From positions 1 through 64,000 of the forward strand of contig CABVDH010000002.1 of the NCBI GenBank assembly GCA_902497065.1: a stretch of 64,000 nt of DNA, read 5' to 3'. This DNA is from an uncultured Collinsella sp. Its GTDB lineage: Bacteria > Actinomycetota > Coriobacteriia > Coriobacteriales > Coriobacteriaceae. This document shows, piece after piece, positions 52,696 to 61,798 of this stretch (its first letter is position 1; each line of letters begins with the position of its first letter). Below the pieces are notes generated by a model that was not told the origin of the DNA, searched no databases, and worked only from the letters and a program-made list of their open reading frames with translations. Made by a program: the position numbers and the translations under genes.

Positions 52696-53277
52696 TTGGC
52701 GCGAGTAAAACAAATAATCGGATTGACCGCGATCGTTCTGTTCGCTGCAACGCTGGCGGGCATCTGGGTGCTGACGGAGCAAAATGCGGTGGAGACGTCG
52801 TTGCTGAGCGAGTCCACCGCGCGTGTGGTGGAGGGCCAGGCTACGGGCGTTCAGGCTGTCGATGCCACGGGTGAAGCCCAGACGGAGTACGGAATGACCG
52901 GGGGCGCCGATTCGACTGCCTCGAATGTCCGGTCTGGCCGACTTGCTTCCATTCGCATGTGGGTGGGCACAAACGTCCGTCGCGTTGCCCATACCGTAGA
53001 GTTTTTCTTCGTCGGATTGTTCGCCTCCGTGGTCGTGGTTTGCTTTTCCAGGCGTCCGTGGAGCGTATGCTCCCGTTGCGTGCCCGTATTGCTCTTTTGC
53101 GCCGCCTGCTCCGTTGGCGATCAGGTGCATAAGATCTTTGTTCCCGGAAGGCATTTCGACGTTATCGATTTAGGATTCGACGCTGCGGGCTATGTCACCG
53201 CCATGCTGTTGGTATTGCTGGCGGCGGCGTTGGTGCGCCATGCGACTCGGCCGATCGGCGCCCATGCGAGGCGCTAG
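52696..53277 (+). CDS. VanZ-like membrane protein
   Basis: A 193-residue protein. A signal-anchor segment (IIGLTAIVLFAATLAGIWV) is followed by a polar region, then three membrane segments. The VanZ-like conserved points are seen: RRVAHTVEFFFVG, a Asp-His element in VGDQVHKIFVPGRHFDVIDLGFD. The substrate of VanZ family proteins is unclear; some affect teicoplanin resistance. The start is taken as TTG 52696 because AAAGGAGGT lies just before it. Confidence 0.82.
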   Translation: MARVKQIIGLTAIVLFAATLAGIWVLTEQNAVETSLLSESTARVVEGQATGVQAVDATGEAQTEYGMTGGADSTASNVRSGRLASIRMWVGTNVRRVAHTVEFFFVGLFASVVVVCFSRRPWSVCSRCVPVLLFCAACSVGDQVHKIFVPGRHFDVIDLGFDAAGYVTAMLLVLLAAALVRHATRPIGAHARR

Positions 53278-53359
53278 CCGGTAACAAACCCGTTTCTGAT
53301 AATGCGGCCTCGTTGAATTATTTTGTGTCGCGCGTATTTCCGAGCGGTCGGATTTGAGA

Positions 53360-53385
53360 GGCGAGCGGTAGAACGCTCGCCCTTT
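53360..53385 (+). terminator. Hairpin terminator before the MurNAc operon
   Basis: GGCGAGCG (53360-53367) pairs with CGCTCGCC (53374-53381), followed by CTTT. Confidence 0.65.
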
Positions 53386-53434
53386 GTGCGCCACGATGCG
53401 GCACAATGTACCGCAAAAGCTGTTTGTATCCGGT

Positions 53435-53447
53435 ACGAATCGTTCGT
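53435..53447. promoter_or_regulatory. Palindrome upstream of the RpiR-type regulator
   Basis: ACGAA-TCG-TTCGT is a perfect 5-3-5 palindrome 35 bases before the regulator start. It is a candidate autoregulatory operator; this is inference. Confidence 0.4.
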
Positions 53448-53481
53448 TGGTCTTTAATTCTTTTCAACGGAGGTGTTTGAG

Positions 53482-54333
53482 ATGGCAAACGGATTGCTTT
53501 TGCGGCTTCGCGAGCGTGAGCTCAGCGCGAGCCCGGCGGAACGCAATGTCATCGCATATGTAAGCGCTCATCCGCACGAGGTGGTCGGGCTGTCCGTCCG
53601 CGGTCTTGCCGATGTCACGTTCTCCTCGCCCTCGAGCATTTTGCGCTTTTGCAAGCGTTTGGGTTTTGCGGGCTACAAGGAGTTCCAGCGCGAACTGATT
53701 GCCGAGCTGGCGCTCTTAGGTGACAAGAAAGACGTAGCTCTCGAGGACATCTCCATGGATGACAGCGTCGAACGTATCGTGGGGAAGGTGATGAAAAGCA
53801 ACGTGCGCACGATCGAGGCGACGGCACGAACGCTCGATTACACCGTCTTGGAGCGATGCGCGGCCCGTCTTAAGCGGGCACGCGCGGTCAATCTGTTCGG
53901 TATTGGTGCCTCTCGTTTGGTCGCACACGATCTGGCGCAAAAGCTCATGCGTGTCGACAAAGAGTGCCATCTGTACGACGACTGGCATGATCAGCTCTTG
54001 TGTGCCAAGAACATGCATGAGGGCGATATGGCAATCGCCTTTAGCTACTCGGGCTTGACGCAAGAGGTGCTGGACTGCACCGCCGAGGCTCAACGTCACA
54101 ACTGTCCCGTTGTGGCCGTTACCAAAGTAGATGGATCATCCAAGCTTGCCACCATGGCCGATGCCGTGCTCGGCGTCGCCGCGAGTGAACCCTTGGTCCG
54201 CAGCGGTGCCATGGCTTCGCGTATGGCCCAGCTTATGGTTGTCGATGCCCTGTACGCTGCTTACGTTGCCAGCGACTACGAACGGGCGACGCATGTCATA
54301 AAGCAAAACTACATCGAGAAACAGGAAAGATGA
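53482..54333 (+). CDS. RpiR/MurR-family transcriptional regulator
   Basis: A 283-residue regulator. The N-terminal HTH_6 domain includes SVRGLADVTFSSPSSILRFC; the C-terminal SIS domain (from about residue 125) includes VNLFGIGASRLVAHDLAQKL and AIAFSYSGLTQEVLD, a sugar-phosphate sensor. It lies 10 bases before murQ and likely responds to MurNAc-6-phosphate, as MurR does in E. coli. GGAGGTG precedes ATG 53482. Confidence 0.92.
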   Translation: MANGLLLRLRERELSASPAERNVIAYVSAHPHEVVGLSVRGLADVTFSSPSSILRFCKRLGFAGYKEFQRELIAELALLGDKKDVALEDISMDDSVERIVGKVMKSNVRTIEATARTLDYTVLERCAARLKRARAVNLFGIGASRLVAHDLAQKLMRVDKECHLYDDWHDQLLCAKNMHEGDMAIAFSYSGLTQEVLDCTAEAQRHNCPVVAVTKVDGSSKLATMADAVLGVAASEPLVRSGAMASRMAQLMVVDALYAAYVASDYERATHVIKQNYIEKQER

Positions 54334-54343
54334 GGTGAATGAA

Positions 54344-55267
<924 letters not shown>

Positions 55268-55324
55268 GTGCACGGCGTGAGCTGATATGACATCTAGACG
55301 AGATACCCAATACAAGGAGGAGTT

Positions 55325-56755
55325 ATGACGAACAAAGAGCTGGCTCAAAAGCTGCTGGACCTTTTGGGCGGTAAAGACAACGTGCTCGCAAACGCGGCGT
55401 GCATGACGCGCCTGCGCGTGACCGTCAAAGACACGGGCAACGTCGACACGGAGGGTATTAAGGCGCTCGACGGCGTGATGGGCCTGGTCGAGGACGACAC
55501 GATGCAGATCGTGCTGGGTCCGGGCAAGGTGAATAAGGTGCTCGAGGAGTTCTCCAAGCTCACCGGCCTTGCGAAAGGCGTTGCCGACGAGAGCGTGGTT
55601 GACGCTGCGGCCACAAACAAGGCCGCGCAGAAAGCCAAGTACGAGTCCAAGCCGGTTCAGGCCTTCCTCAAGAAGATTTCCAATGTCTTCGTCGCCCTGC
55701 TTCCCGGCATCATTGCGGCTGGCCTCATCAACGGTATCTGCAACGTCATTAACGTCTCGACGGCAGGCGCGCTTGCAGGCGAGTGGTGGTACCAGGGCAT
55801 TCGTTCCATGGGCTGGGCCCTGTTTGCCTATCTGCCCATCTTGGTGGGCTATAACGCGGCGCGTGAGTTTGGTGGCTCCGCTGCGCTGGGCGGCATCGCC
55901 GGCATGATGTGTATCGCCAACAGTGCCATGCCCCTGCTTGCGCCTGGCGCGGCTGATCCTGCCACTGCCATTCTGCTGCCGCTCACCAATGCGCAGTACA
56001 ACCCCGCGGCGGGTGGCATGATCGCGGCTCTCATCGCTGGTGCATTTTTTGCCTGGATGGAGCGCCAGATTCGCAAGGTTATGCCCAACGCACTCGACAC
56101 GTTCTTGTCCCCGCTGCTGGTGCTCATCATCGGCGCCTTTGCTCTGATGCTCGTCATCCAGCCGGTTGGCGCATGGCTGACGACTGCCATCTTTAGCGTT
56201 TTGACCTTTATCTTCGAGAAGCTGGGCGTCCTGGGCGGCTATATCCTGTCGGCAGGCTTCTTGCCGCTGGTGTCCGTCGGCCTGCATCAAGCGCTCACGC
56301 CGATCCACGCTATGCTCAACGATCCCGACGGCGCTACCAAGGGTATCAATTACCTGCTTCCCATCCTTATGATGGCTGGCGGCGGCCAGGTCGGTGCCGG
56401 TTTGGCGCTGTACTTTAAGACCAAGAACGCCAAGCTCAAGAAGTACGTCGCAGAGTCCATTCCCGTTGGAATCCTGGGTGTGGGCGAGCCTCTGATGTAT
56501 GCTGTTACGCTGCCGCTCGTTCGTCCGTTTGTGACGGCCTGCCTGGGTGCCGGATTTGGCGGCGCGCTCGCGGCGCTGCTTCACATCGGCACGGTTTCTC
56601 AGGGCGTTTCCGGTCTGTTTGGCCTGCTGATCGTTGTTCCTGGCCAGCAGCTCGGCTACGTTGCCGCTATGCTGCTTGCCTATGCCGCCGGCTTTGTCCT
56701 GACGTGGTTCTTTGGCGTCGACGAGCAGAAGATCAACGAGTTCTTTGGCGAGTAG
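55325..56755 (+). CDS. murP: PTS MurNAc transporter, EIIBC component
   Basis: A 476-residue phosphotransferase system permease. The EIIB domain (residues 1-85) has the phosphorylated C26 in ANAACMTRLR. The EIIC domain (from about 115) has multiple membrane segments and the conserved GILGVGEPLMYAVTLPL. It lacks EIIA, like E. coli MurP, and so needs a partner EIIA encoded elsewhere. It follows murQ by 57 bases, with GGAGG before the ATG. Substrate assignment rests on the murQ context. Confidence 0.9.
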   Translation: MTNKELAQKLLDLLGGKDNVLANAACMTRLRVTVKDTGNVDTEGIKALDGVMGLVEDDTMQIVLGPGKVNKVLEEFSKLTGLAKGVADESVVDAAATNKAAQKAKYESKPVQAFLKKISNVFVALLPGIIAAGLINGICNVINVSTAGALAGEWWYQGIRSMGWALFAYLPILVGYNAAREFGGSAALGGIAGMMCIANSAMPLLAPGAADPATAILLPLTNAQYNPAAGGMIAALIAGAFFAWMERQIRKVMPNALDTFLSPLLVLIIGAFALMLVIQPVGAWLTTAIFSVLTFIFEKLGVLGGYILSAGFLPLVSVGLHQALTPIHAMLNDPDGATKGINYLLPILMMAGGGQVGAGLALYFKTKNAKLKKYVAESIPVGILGVGEPLMYAVTLPLVRPFVTACLGAGFGGALAALLHIGTVSQGVSGLFGLLIVVPGQQLGYVAAMLLAYAAGFVLTWFFGVDEQKINEFFGE

Positions 56756-56822
56756 TTTGATATCGCGAGCCGTGTTGCTCGGGGCTCGCGGTGCGCGGCA
56801 GATTTCTTGATGCTATGGTTGT

Positions 56823-56856
56823 GCCGGCGGGGCTAACTGCTCCGCCGGCCTTTTTT
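56823..56856 (+). terminator. Intrinsic terminator after murP
   Basis: GCCGGCGG (56823-56830) pairs with CCGCCGGC (56842-56849), followed by six T. mupG starts 17 bases later. Confidence 0.9.
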
Positions 56857-56872
56857 AAAGGAGCGTTGAAGC

Positions 56873-57808
56873 GTGAAAACGGGTATTTCGATTTATCTTT
56901 CCAGCCCTCTGCAGGATATTGAGCGGACGGTTGAGCGTGGTGCCGCGGCGGGTGCGCGCTATGCGTTCACCTCGCTGCATATTCCCGAGGATGGGGGAGC
57001 GGCGTATGCCGATAAGGTCCGTCATGTGCTGTCGCTGCTTTCCGCCCGCGGCATTGCGCTCATTGCCGATGTGGGGCCTCGCACGTGCGATTTGCTCGGG
57101 CTTGAGCGCATTGAGGACCTGCGCGATCTGGGGTTGGAATACCTTCGTTTGGACTATGGCTTTAGCGCCCAGCGGGTCGCGGAGCTGTCCGGTGTATTTC
57201 GCATTGTGGTCAATGCATCGACGGTGAGTTCTGATGAAATCGCATCGTGGCGTGAGGCCGGTGCCGATGTGACTCGTTTTGCCGCCTGCCACAATTTTTA
57301 CCCCAAGCCTTATACCGGTTTAGCTCTTGAAGATGTTGCTCGGACGAATCTTCGTCTTGCGGCGCTTGGATTCGAAATCATGGCTTTTGTGCCGGGTGAT
57401 GCTAACGTTCGCGGGCCGGTTTTCGAGGGACTGCCGACGGTCGAGGCGCAGCGCGGTCGCGCGTCAAAGGTTGCTCTCAATATGCTTGAGCTTGCACATG
57501 GCGCCGATTGCGACATTGTGTTGGTCGGCGACCCCGATCTATCCGATGCGGGCTGGGCGCAGTTTGCTCAAGTTTCCGCCGGATACGTAGACCTGCAATG
57601 CGAGCTTGAGCCCGGTTATGCCTATGTGCGCGGGCAGATTCATCACGACCGGCCCGACTCGAGTGTCCTCATCTTTAGGTCTCAGGAGTCACGTACGAAG
57701 CTTAAGCCGGATTCCGTGCCGACGGATGCCGGAGCCGGCCTGCCGCGAAAGGCGGGGTCGATCGCTGTGAGTAATAGCGGATATGGGCGGCGGCGAAGGC
57801 GAGCTTGA
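56873..57808 (+). CDS. mupG: MupG-like 6-phospho-N-acetylmuramidase (DUF871), C-terminus frameshifted
   Basis: A DUF871 protein; the characterised member MupG splits MurNAc-6-P-GlcNAc. The TIM-barrel part is intact: ISIYLSSPLQDIERT, ALIADVGPRTCDLLG, and CHNFYPKPYTGL. As read, it has 311 residues and ends in RRRRRA, which is not family-like. A second frame from 57780 continues the family sequence (GELEIARVDLPGDERMN) to TAG 57926, so a one-base slip has occurred in the GGCGGCGGCG run near 57785-57797. It starts at GTG after AAAGGAG. Natural mutation, slippage or a sequencing error are possible. Confidence 0.88.
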   Translation: MKTGISIYLSSPLQDIERTVERGAAAGARYAFTSLHIPEDGGAAYADKVRHVLSLLSARGIALIADVGPRTCDLLGLERIEDLRDLGLEYLRLDYGFSAQRVAELSGVFRIVVNASTVSSDEIASWREAGADVTRFAACHNFYPKPYTGLALEDVARTNLRLAALGFEIMAFVPGDANVRGPVFEGLPTVEAQRGRASKVALNMLELAHGADCDIVLVGDPDLSDAGWAQFAQVSAGYVDLQCELEPGYAYVRGQIHHDRPDSSVLIFRSQESRTKLKPDSVPTDAGAGLPRKAGSIAVSNSGYGRRRRRA

Positions 57809-57926
57809 GATTGCGCGGGTCGATCTTCCCGGTGACGAGCGCATGAACGTTGCGGGCCATATCACGCCCGAGGCAATGGAGCTGCTGCCGTTCATCAAAC
57901 GCGGATTCGGGGTACGGTTCGTTTAG
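57780..57926 (+). pseudogene. mupG: Out-of-frame C-terminal remainder of mupG
   Basis: This frame encodes GGGEGELEIARVDLPGDERM and 25 or so further residues, ending GFGVRFV. It is the expected end of a DUF871 protein and has no own ribosome binding site. Joined to the main frame it would give about 350 residues, the normal family size. Confidence 0.8.
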
Positions 57927-58018
57927 CGTGTGACCCGTGGGCTACAATTGGCCCATCATACGAAGGCGCCTCGTGTGGCGTGTGCCTGCATTGGCCGATC
58001 TATATTCGGAGGATTTCC

Positions 58019-58378
58019 ATGACCGTACTGTTTGTTGAATATCCCAAGTGCTCGACCTGTAAGAAGGCCAAGGCATGGCTGGACGAACATGGGGTAGAGT
58101 GCATCGACCGCGATATCGTTTTGGACAATCCCACGGCTGATGAGCTTGCGACCTGGATTGCTCGTTCGGGGCTGCCGGTGCGGCGTTTCTTTAATTCGTC
58201 GGGCATGAAATATCGAGAGCTGGGCCTGAAGGCGCGTCTGGATGCGGGCATGACGGATCGGGAGTGCTACGAGCTGCTGGCGACCGACGGCATGCTGGTC
58301 AAGCGTCCGCTGCTGGTGGGCGACGACTTTGCGATTCCCGGCTTTAGGGAAGCGGCTTGGGCCGAGGCGTTGCTGTAG
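58019..58378 (+). CDS. ArsC/Spx-family thioredoxin-fold protein
   Basis: A 119-residue protein of the ArsC/Spx/YffB family. CSTCKKA (C11 and C14) opens the fold, followed by IDRDIVLDNPTADELATWI and the RRFFNSSG and KRPLLVGDDF blocks. A lone arsenate reductase is not suggested by context. It could be a Spx-like or YffB-like reductase. GGAGGA precedes ATG 58019. Confidence 0.85.
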   Translation: MTVLFVEYPKCSTCKKAKAWLDEHGVECIDRDIVLDNPTADELATWIARSGLPVRRFFNSSGMKYRELGLKARLDAGMTDRECYELLATDGMLVKRPLLVGDDFAIPGFREAAWAEALL

Positions 58379-58450
58379 CGGCTGCGGAAAGTGCGACCCG
58401 TTTTGGGTGATCGGCGTGGGATGTGTTTTCCATCGGCGGGCTCGCTCGGC

Positions 58451-58861
58451 TCAATCCTCGAGCTGTGCCCATTCGTGCGGATCGTAGACCTTTACGTGCT
58501 TGTTGGGCTTGCCGCTCCAGTACTCCTCGTCCATAAAGGGCAGATATGCCTGAACGCCGGGGCAGATAAAGGGAATCCGCTGCTGTTGCAGTCGCTCGCG
58601 CTGGCGCTGCTCCAGGTGCGCCTCGGATATGACGGTCGGCATACCGGACAGCTCGACGAGGCTTGCCTGGATTCGCTTAAGGTCGGGGAGTCCCGCGTGC
58701 CATGACACCCGCATGATCAAAAAGGATGCACGGCGGTATTTTGCCTGCATCACCGTGATGGCGGGGCGCAGTGTGGGATGGATTTTGTCCCGTTCGGGCC
58801 AAAGGTCAGCAGTGATCTCGAGGCCCAGGGTCTCCCATAGGTAATCAAGCTCTTCGTCCAT
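58451..58861 (-). CDS. Hypothetical protein with PFICPGVQAYLPFM motif
   Basis: A 136-residue protein that I do not place in a named family. The C-terminal half holds RIPFICPGVQAYLPFMDEEY, which resembles a segment in some MarR-type winged-helix proteins from Gram-positive bacteria, but no clear helix-turn-helix precedes it here. The N-terminal part is helical. It may be a shortened relative. It stands alone, convergent with the ArsC-like gene, with no visible terminator. Confidence 0.6.
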   Translation of the reverse strand: MDEELDYLWETLGLEITADLWPERDKIHPTLRPAITVMQAKYRRASFLIMRVSWHAGLPDLKRIQASLVELSGMPTVISEAHLEQRQRERLQQQRIPFICPGVQAYLPFMDEEYWSGKPNKHVKVYDPHEWAQLED

Positions 58862-59026
58862 GGCGCCTCGATATCTACGTGATCATTGATACTTCGATTG
58901 TGTTGCCTGGTGCTATCGTTTTCGCGGTAGAATCTGCCAACGGTTGACGGCTACCGCTCGCGGCGTTTTGCCCTTCGTGTACAGCGGTCGGCTTCACAGG
59001 TCCTTCACGGGTTGGACTAAATTAGG

Positions 59027-59061
59027 CCAATTTGACTGAATTTCAAAAAAGTCAAAATTGG
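59027..59061. other. Inverted repeat just before the tRNA promoter
   Basis: CCAATTTGACT (59027-59037) and AGTCAAAATTGG (59050-59061) pair with one bulged T. It lies 3 bases before the -35 element, in the position of an upstream or operator site. Confidence 0.5.
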
Positions 59062-59064
59062 GGC

Positions 59065-59093
59065 TTGCGTCACGGCGAGACTTCCCGTATATT
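59065..59093 (+). promoter_or_regulatory. Promoter of the tRNA-Gln/tRNA-Glu unit
   Basis: TTGCGT (59065-59070) and TATATT (59088-59093) with a 17-base spacer, about 45 bases before the tRNA-Gln. Confidence 0.7.
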
Positions 59094-59137
59094 TCTTTCT
59101 TGCGCAAAGGCACAGCCGAGCGCAGCGATGCAGTCAT

Positions 59138-59211
59138 TGGGATGTCGTCTAATGGCAGGACAGCGGATTCTGGTTCCGTCAATGGGGGTTCGACTCCCTC
59201 CATCCCAGCCA
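59138..59211 (+). tRNA. tRNA-Gln (anticodon CTG)
   Basis: A cloverleaf folds: acceptor TGGGATG/CATCCCA with discriminator G and encoded CCA, anticodon stem GCGGA/TCCGT with loop TTCTGGT, so anticodon CTG. The T arm is GGGGG-TTCGACT-CCCTC. It decodes CAG. Confidence 0.95.
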
Positions 59212-59228
59212 TTGCATTTGCTACATAT

Positions 59229-59305
59229 GGCCCGTTCGTCTAGCGGTTTAGGACGCCGCCCTCTCAAGGCGGAGATCACCAGTTCGAATCTGGTACGGGC
59301 TACCA
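59229..59305 (+). tRNA. tRNA-Glu (anticodon CTC)
   Basis: The acceptor is GGCCCGT/ACGGGCT with encoded CCA, the anticodon stem CCGCC/GGCGG with loop CTCTCAA, and the T arm CCAG-TTCGAAT-CTGG. The anticodon CTC decodes GAG. It lies 17 bases after tRNA-Gln and shares its promoter. Confidence 0.95.
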
Positions 59306-59315
59306 AAATTGAACG

Positions 59316-59343
59316 CCCGGGCCTCGTAAGAGACCCGGGTTTT
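59316..59343 (+). terminator. Intrinsic terminator after the tRNAs
   Basis: CCCGGG (59316-59321) pairs with CCCGGG (59334-59339), followed by TTTT. Confidence 0.8.
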
Positions 59344-59399
59344 GTGTATTAACCGTATATACGGCGCCTGCCGTGTTTCGCTCAGATCGAGGAGTAGCC

Positions 59400-60317
59400 A
59401 TGGATCTGCCCATCAGCTTGCAAGACATCACGTATGCCGAGAACTATCTGGCGCAGGGCGACCTGGCTACGGCGACGCCGCTGCTGGAGCGTCTGGTGGA
59501 GCTCGCCGAGGAGTATATCGACGCTGAGTGCAAGACGGAGGAGAAGCGCCAATACTTTAGCTTCGATAGCAAGTTTGAGCGCTTGGCCTATCGCCGCGTG
59601 GAGAAGGATCCGCGCGAGCTCGTGCAGGTCGAGGTGCCGTTTGACCGCCTGTACTCTGATATGGCGTTTGCCTACATTCGCCAGCAGGATTATGTGAGCG
59701 CTCGTAATGCCCTGATGCAGGCTGTGCGTTGGGACCCCATGAACTGCAACTATCGCTTGGATTTGGCCGAGCTGTTCCGCGCTCTCGAGGACAAGCAGGA
59801 ATGGGCATCGCTCTCGTTCTCGGTGCTGGAGCGTGCAAGCGATGGCAAGTGCGCCGCCCGCGCTTACGCCAATCTAGGTCAGTACTTCTTGGAGCCCGAG
59901 ACCGAGAACGTTTCGGCTGCCGTGGGCTGCGCGCGTCTGGCACTGCGCCTGGCGCCCAACGATGCGCATACGACGCGCCTGCTCAACAAGATCCATACCA
60001 CCTATCCGGATGCCGCCGATGAGAGCGACGACCACGTGATGGGTGAACTGGCCCTGCAAGGCGTGCCGACCTCGCCTTCGGCCGAGATTGCCATCTGCCT
60101 GATTATGTGCGCGACCGATGCTGCAAGCGACGGCGACAAGCAGGAGGCGACGCGCCTGACGGTACGTGCTCGCGACTTGGTGGGCGAGGAGGCCTGCGCG
60201 GCGATTATCAAACTGGTGCGCGAGAGCGATGCCGAGCTCAATGCCGAGCGCAAGGCAAAGCGTGAGGCTGCGGGCTCAAACGCCGATGGAGCCAAGGAGG
60301 CCGGCGATGCCCAGTAA
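59400..60317 (+). CDS. TPR-like helical repeat protein
   Basis: A 305-residue all-helical protein. Tetratricopeptide-like elements include AENYLAQGDLATATPLLERL (residues about 9-30), DMAFAYIRQQDYVSARNALM (about 80-100) and ARAYANLGQYF. The C-terminus is charged and low complexity (ERKAKREAAG). GAGGAG precedes ATG 59400. It overlaps smpB by 11 bases, so the two are co-translated. Conserved partner or function is not known to me. Confidence 0.82.
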   Translation: MDLPISLQDITYAENYLAQGDLATATPLLERLVELAEEYIDAECKTEEKRQYFSFDSKFERLAYRRVEKDPRELVQVEVPFDRLYSDMAFAYIRQQDYVSARNALMQAVRWDPMNCNYRLDLAELFRALEDKQEWASLSFSVLERASDGKCAARAYANLGQYFLEPETENVSAAVGCARLALRLAPNDAHTTRLLNKIHTTYPDAADESDDHVMGELALQGVPTSPSAEIAICLIMCATDAASDGDKQEATRLTVRARDLVGEEACAAIIKLVRESDAELNAERKAKREAAGSNADGAKEAGDAQ

Positions 60318-60777
60318 GCGCGAGCGCAAACTCATTTCCAAGAATCGCTCGGCACATCACGAGTACTTTATCGATGAGACGTTTGAGTGCGGTATTGAGC
60401 TGAGCGGCACCGAGGTCAAGTCGATTCGCGAGCGCGCCTGTCAGATCACTGACACTTTTGCGCTGATTCGTGGCGGCGAGTGCTGGCTCGTCGGACTGCA
60501 TATCCACCCTTATAGCCATGGTGGCGTGTGGAATCGCGATCCCGACCGTCGGCGTCGTCTGCTGCTGCACCGCAAGGAGATCGACTTTCTTGACGGCAAA
60601 CTTCGCAACCGTGGTTATGCGCTGGTTCCGTTGGAGCTCTACTTTAATATCGACGGCCGCGTAAAGCTACTGCTGGGTCTGGGTCGCGGCAAGAAGCTCT
60701 ACGACAAGCGCGAGGACATGGCCAAGCGTGATGTCCAACGCGAGATCGACCGCGCCCTTAAGGAACGCAACCGTTAG
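60307..60777 (+). CDS. smpB: SsrA-binding protein SmpB
   Basis: A 156-residue protein that carries tmRNA to stalled ribosomes. LISKNRSAHHEYFIDETFEC, GIELSGTEVKSIRERAC and the basic C-terminal tail (YDKREDMAKRDVQREIDRAL) are diagnostic. AAGGAGG precedes ATG 60307, within the end of the TPR gene. No tmRNA gene was found next to it. Confidence 0.96.
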   Translation: MPSKRERKLISKNRSAHHEYFIDETFECGIELSGTEVKSIRERACQITDTFALIRGGECWLVGLHIHPYSHGGVWNRDPDRRRRLLLHRKEIDFLDGKLRNRGYALVPLELYFNIDGRVKLLLGLGRGKKLYDKREDMAKRDVQREIDRALKERNR

Positions 60778-60789
60778 GCACTCTGCATA

Positions 60790-60856
60790 AGTTGCGGTGG
60801 AATACGGACTGTTTTGCCTGTTTGAGGGGCTATTCAGTCCCTATTTCACCGCAACT
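60790..60856. repeat. 66/67-bp intergenic palindrome, copy 4
   Basis: The ends AGTTGCGGTGGAATA and TATTTCACCGCAACT pair with one G-T; inner arms GGACTG and CAGTCC pair. It begins 12 bases after smpB. Confidence 0.87.
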
Positions 60857-60984
60857 GCGGGCGTCTCATCTTTCTTACTGTTCTGACACATATGTCTCAA
60901 AGGCGGCGTCCGTTATGGGTGCCGCCTTTTTTTGTGGGTACATACATTCATGAGGTTCCAACCCGAGCTAGGGGAGTGATCGTT

Positions 60985-61488
60985 ATGGACAAAACTGCGT
61001 TCTTTACCATGCCGAGCGGTCTGTACGTGGTGAGCGCTGCGGCAGACGGGCTGCGTGCCGGCTGCGTCATCAACACTGCGGTGCAGGTGACGTCCATGCC
61101 GCCGCGTATTTCGGTTGCCGTGAACAAGGACAATGTCACCTCGGGCGTCATCGCATCGGCCAAAGCGTTCGCGCTGACCGTGATCGATCAGACCGCCGAC
61201 ATGCTCTACATCGGTAACTTTGGGTTCCGCACCAGCAGCGATTATGACAAGTTTGCTAAATACGAGACCCGCGAGACGGCTCTGGGCATGCCCTATGTGC
61301 CCGAGCACGCGGCAGCGCTGTTTAGCTGCCGTTTGATCGATACTGTGGATGTGGGCACGCATCTACTGTTTATCGGCGAGGTCGAGGATGCCGAGCGCCT
61401 GAGCGACGAGACGCCGCTGACGTACGACTACTATCACAAGGTTCTGAAGGGCAAGACGCCTCCGAAGGCGTCCTCGTATCAAGGCTAG
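60985..61488 (+). CDS. Flavin reductase-like FMN-binding protein
   Basis: A 167-residue flavin-binding split-barrel protein. TMPSGLYVVSAAADGLRAGCV and TSMPPRISVAVNKDN are the typical FMN-binding segments. It resembles the flavin reductase domain of high-molecular-weight rubredoxins. A separate rubredoxin gene lies 90 bases downstream, so the two could act as an electron-transfer pair, for example in oxygen or NO detoxification. AGGGGAG sets ATG 60985; the frame is open to 60892. Confidence 0.88.
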   Translation: MDKTAFFTMPSGLYVVSAAADGLRAGCVINTAVQVTSMPPRISVAVNKDNVTSGVIASAKAFALTVIDQTADMLYIGNFGFRTSSDYDKFAKYETRETALGMPYVPEHAAALFSCRLIDTVDVGTHLLFIGEVEDAERLSDETPLTYDYYHKVLKGKTPPKASSYQG

Positions 61489-61505
61489 AAATGTTTTAAA
61501 AACAC

Positions 61506-61533
61506 TTGCATTATATTATTGAGAATATATACT
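61506..61533 (+). promoter_or_regulatory. Promoter of the rubredoxin gene with overlapping palindrome
   Basis: TTGCAT (61506-61511) and TATACT (61528-61533) with a 16-base spacer. In the spacer TATATT (61512-61517) and AATATA (61524-61529) form an inverted repeat, a possible redox or metal repressor site. Confidence 0.6.
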
Positions 61534-61577
61534 AATAAGCGAAGTACATCACCAGTCACGTTCGAGAGGAGAACATC

Positions 61578-61721
61578 ATGGCTGAGGAGAAGAAGACGTA
61601 TAAGTTCGTGTGCGTCGTTTGCGGTTACGAGGTTGAGGTCGATACGCCCGAGCTGCCCGAGGACTACGTGTGCCCGGTCTGCGGCGTCGGTCCCGATCAG
61701 TTTGAGCTCGTCGAGGAGTAA
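61578..61721 (+). CDS. Rubredoxin-like protein, short
   Basis: A 47-residue iron protein: C12 and C15 (VCVVCGYE), C32 and C35 (YVCPVCGVGPDQFEL). It keeps both iron-binding knuckles and the C-terminal F of rubredoxins but lacks the usual loop between them (typical length 52-54). GAGAGGAG precedes the ATG. It has its own AT-rich promoter after the flavin reductase gene and a strong terminator after it. It probably carries electrons to or from a flavoprotein. Confidence 0.93.
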   Translation: MAEEKKTYKFVCVVCGYEVEVDTPELPEDYVCPVCGVGPDQFELVEE

Positions 61722-61761
61722 CTCGTAGACACACGACTTGCAGCAATATATAGCTCTGTCC

Positions 61762-61798
61762 AAGGGCCCCGGTCGGTCATCCCGGCCGGGGCCCTTTT
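61762..61798 (+). terminator. Intrinsic terminator after rubredoxin
   Basis: AAGGGCCCCGG (61762-61772) pairs with CCGGGGCCCTT (61786-61796), followed by TTTT. Confidence 0.9.

Noticed and set aside
60778..60984. tmRNA gene next to smpB
   Set aside because: The region holds palindrome copy 4 and no tRNA-like ends or tag-coding frame.
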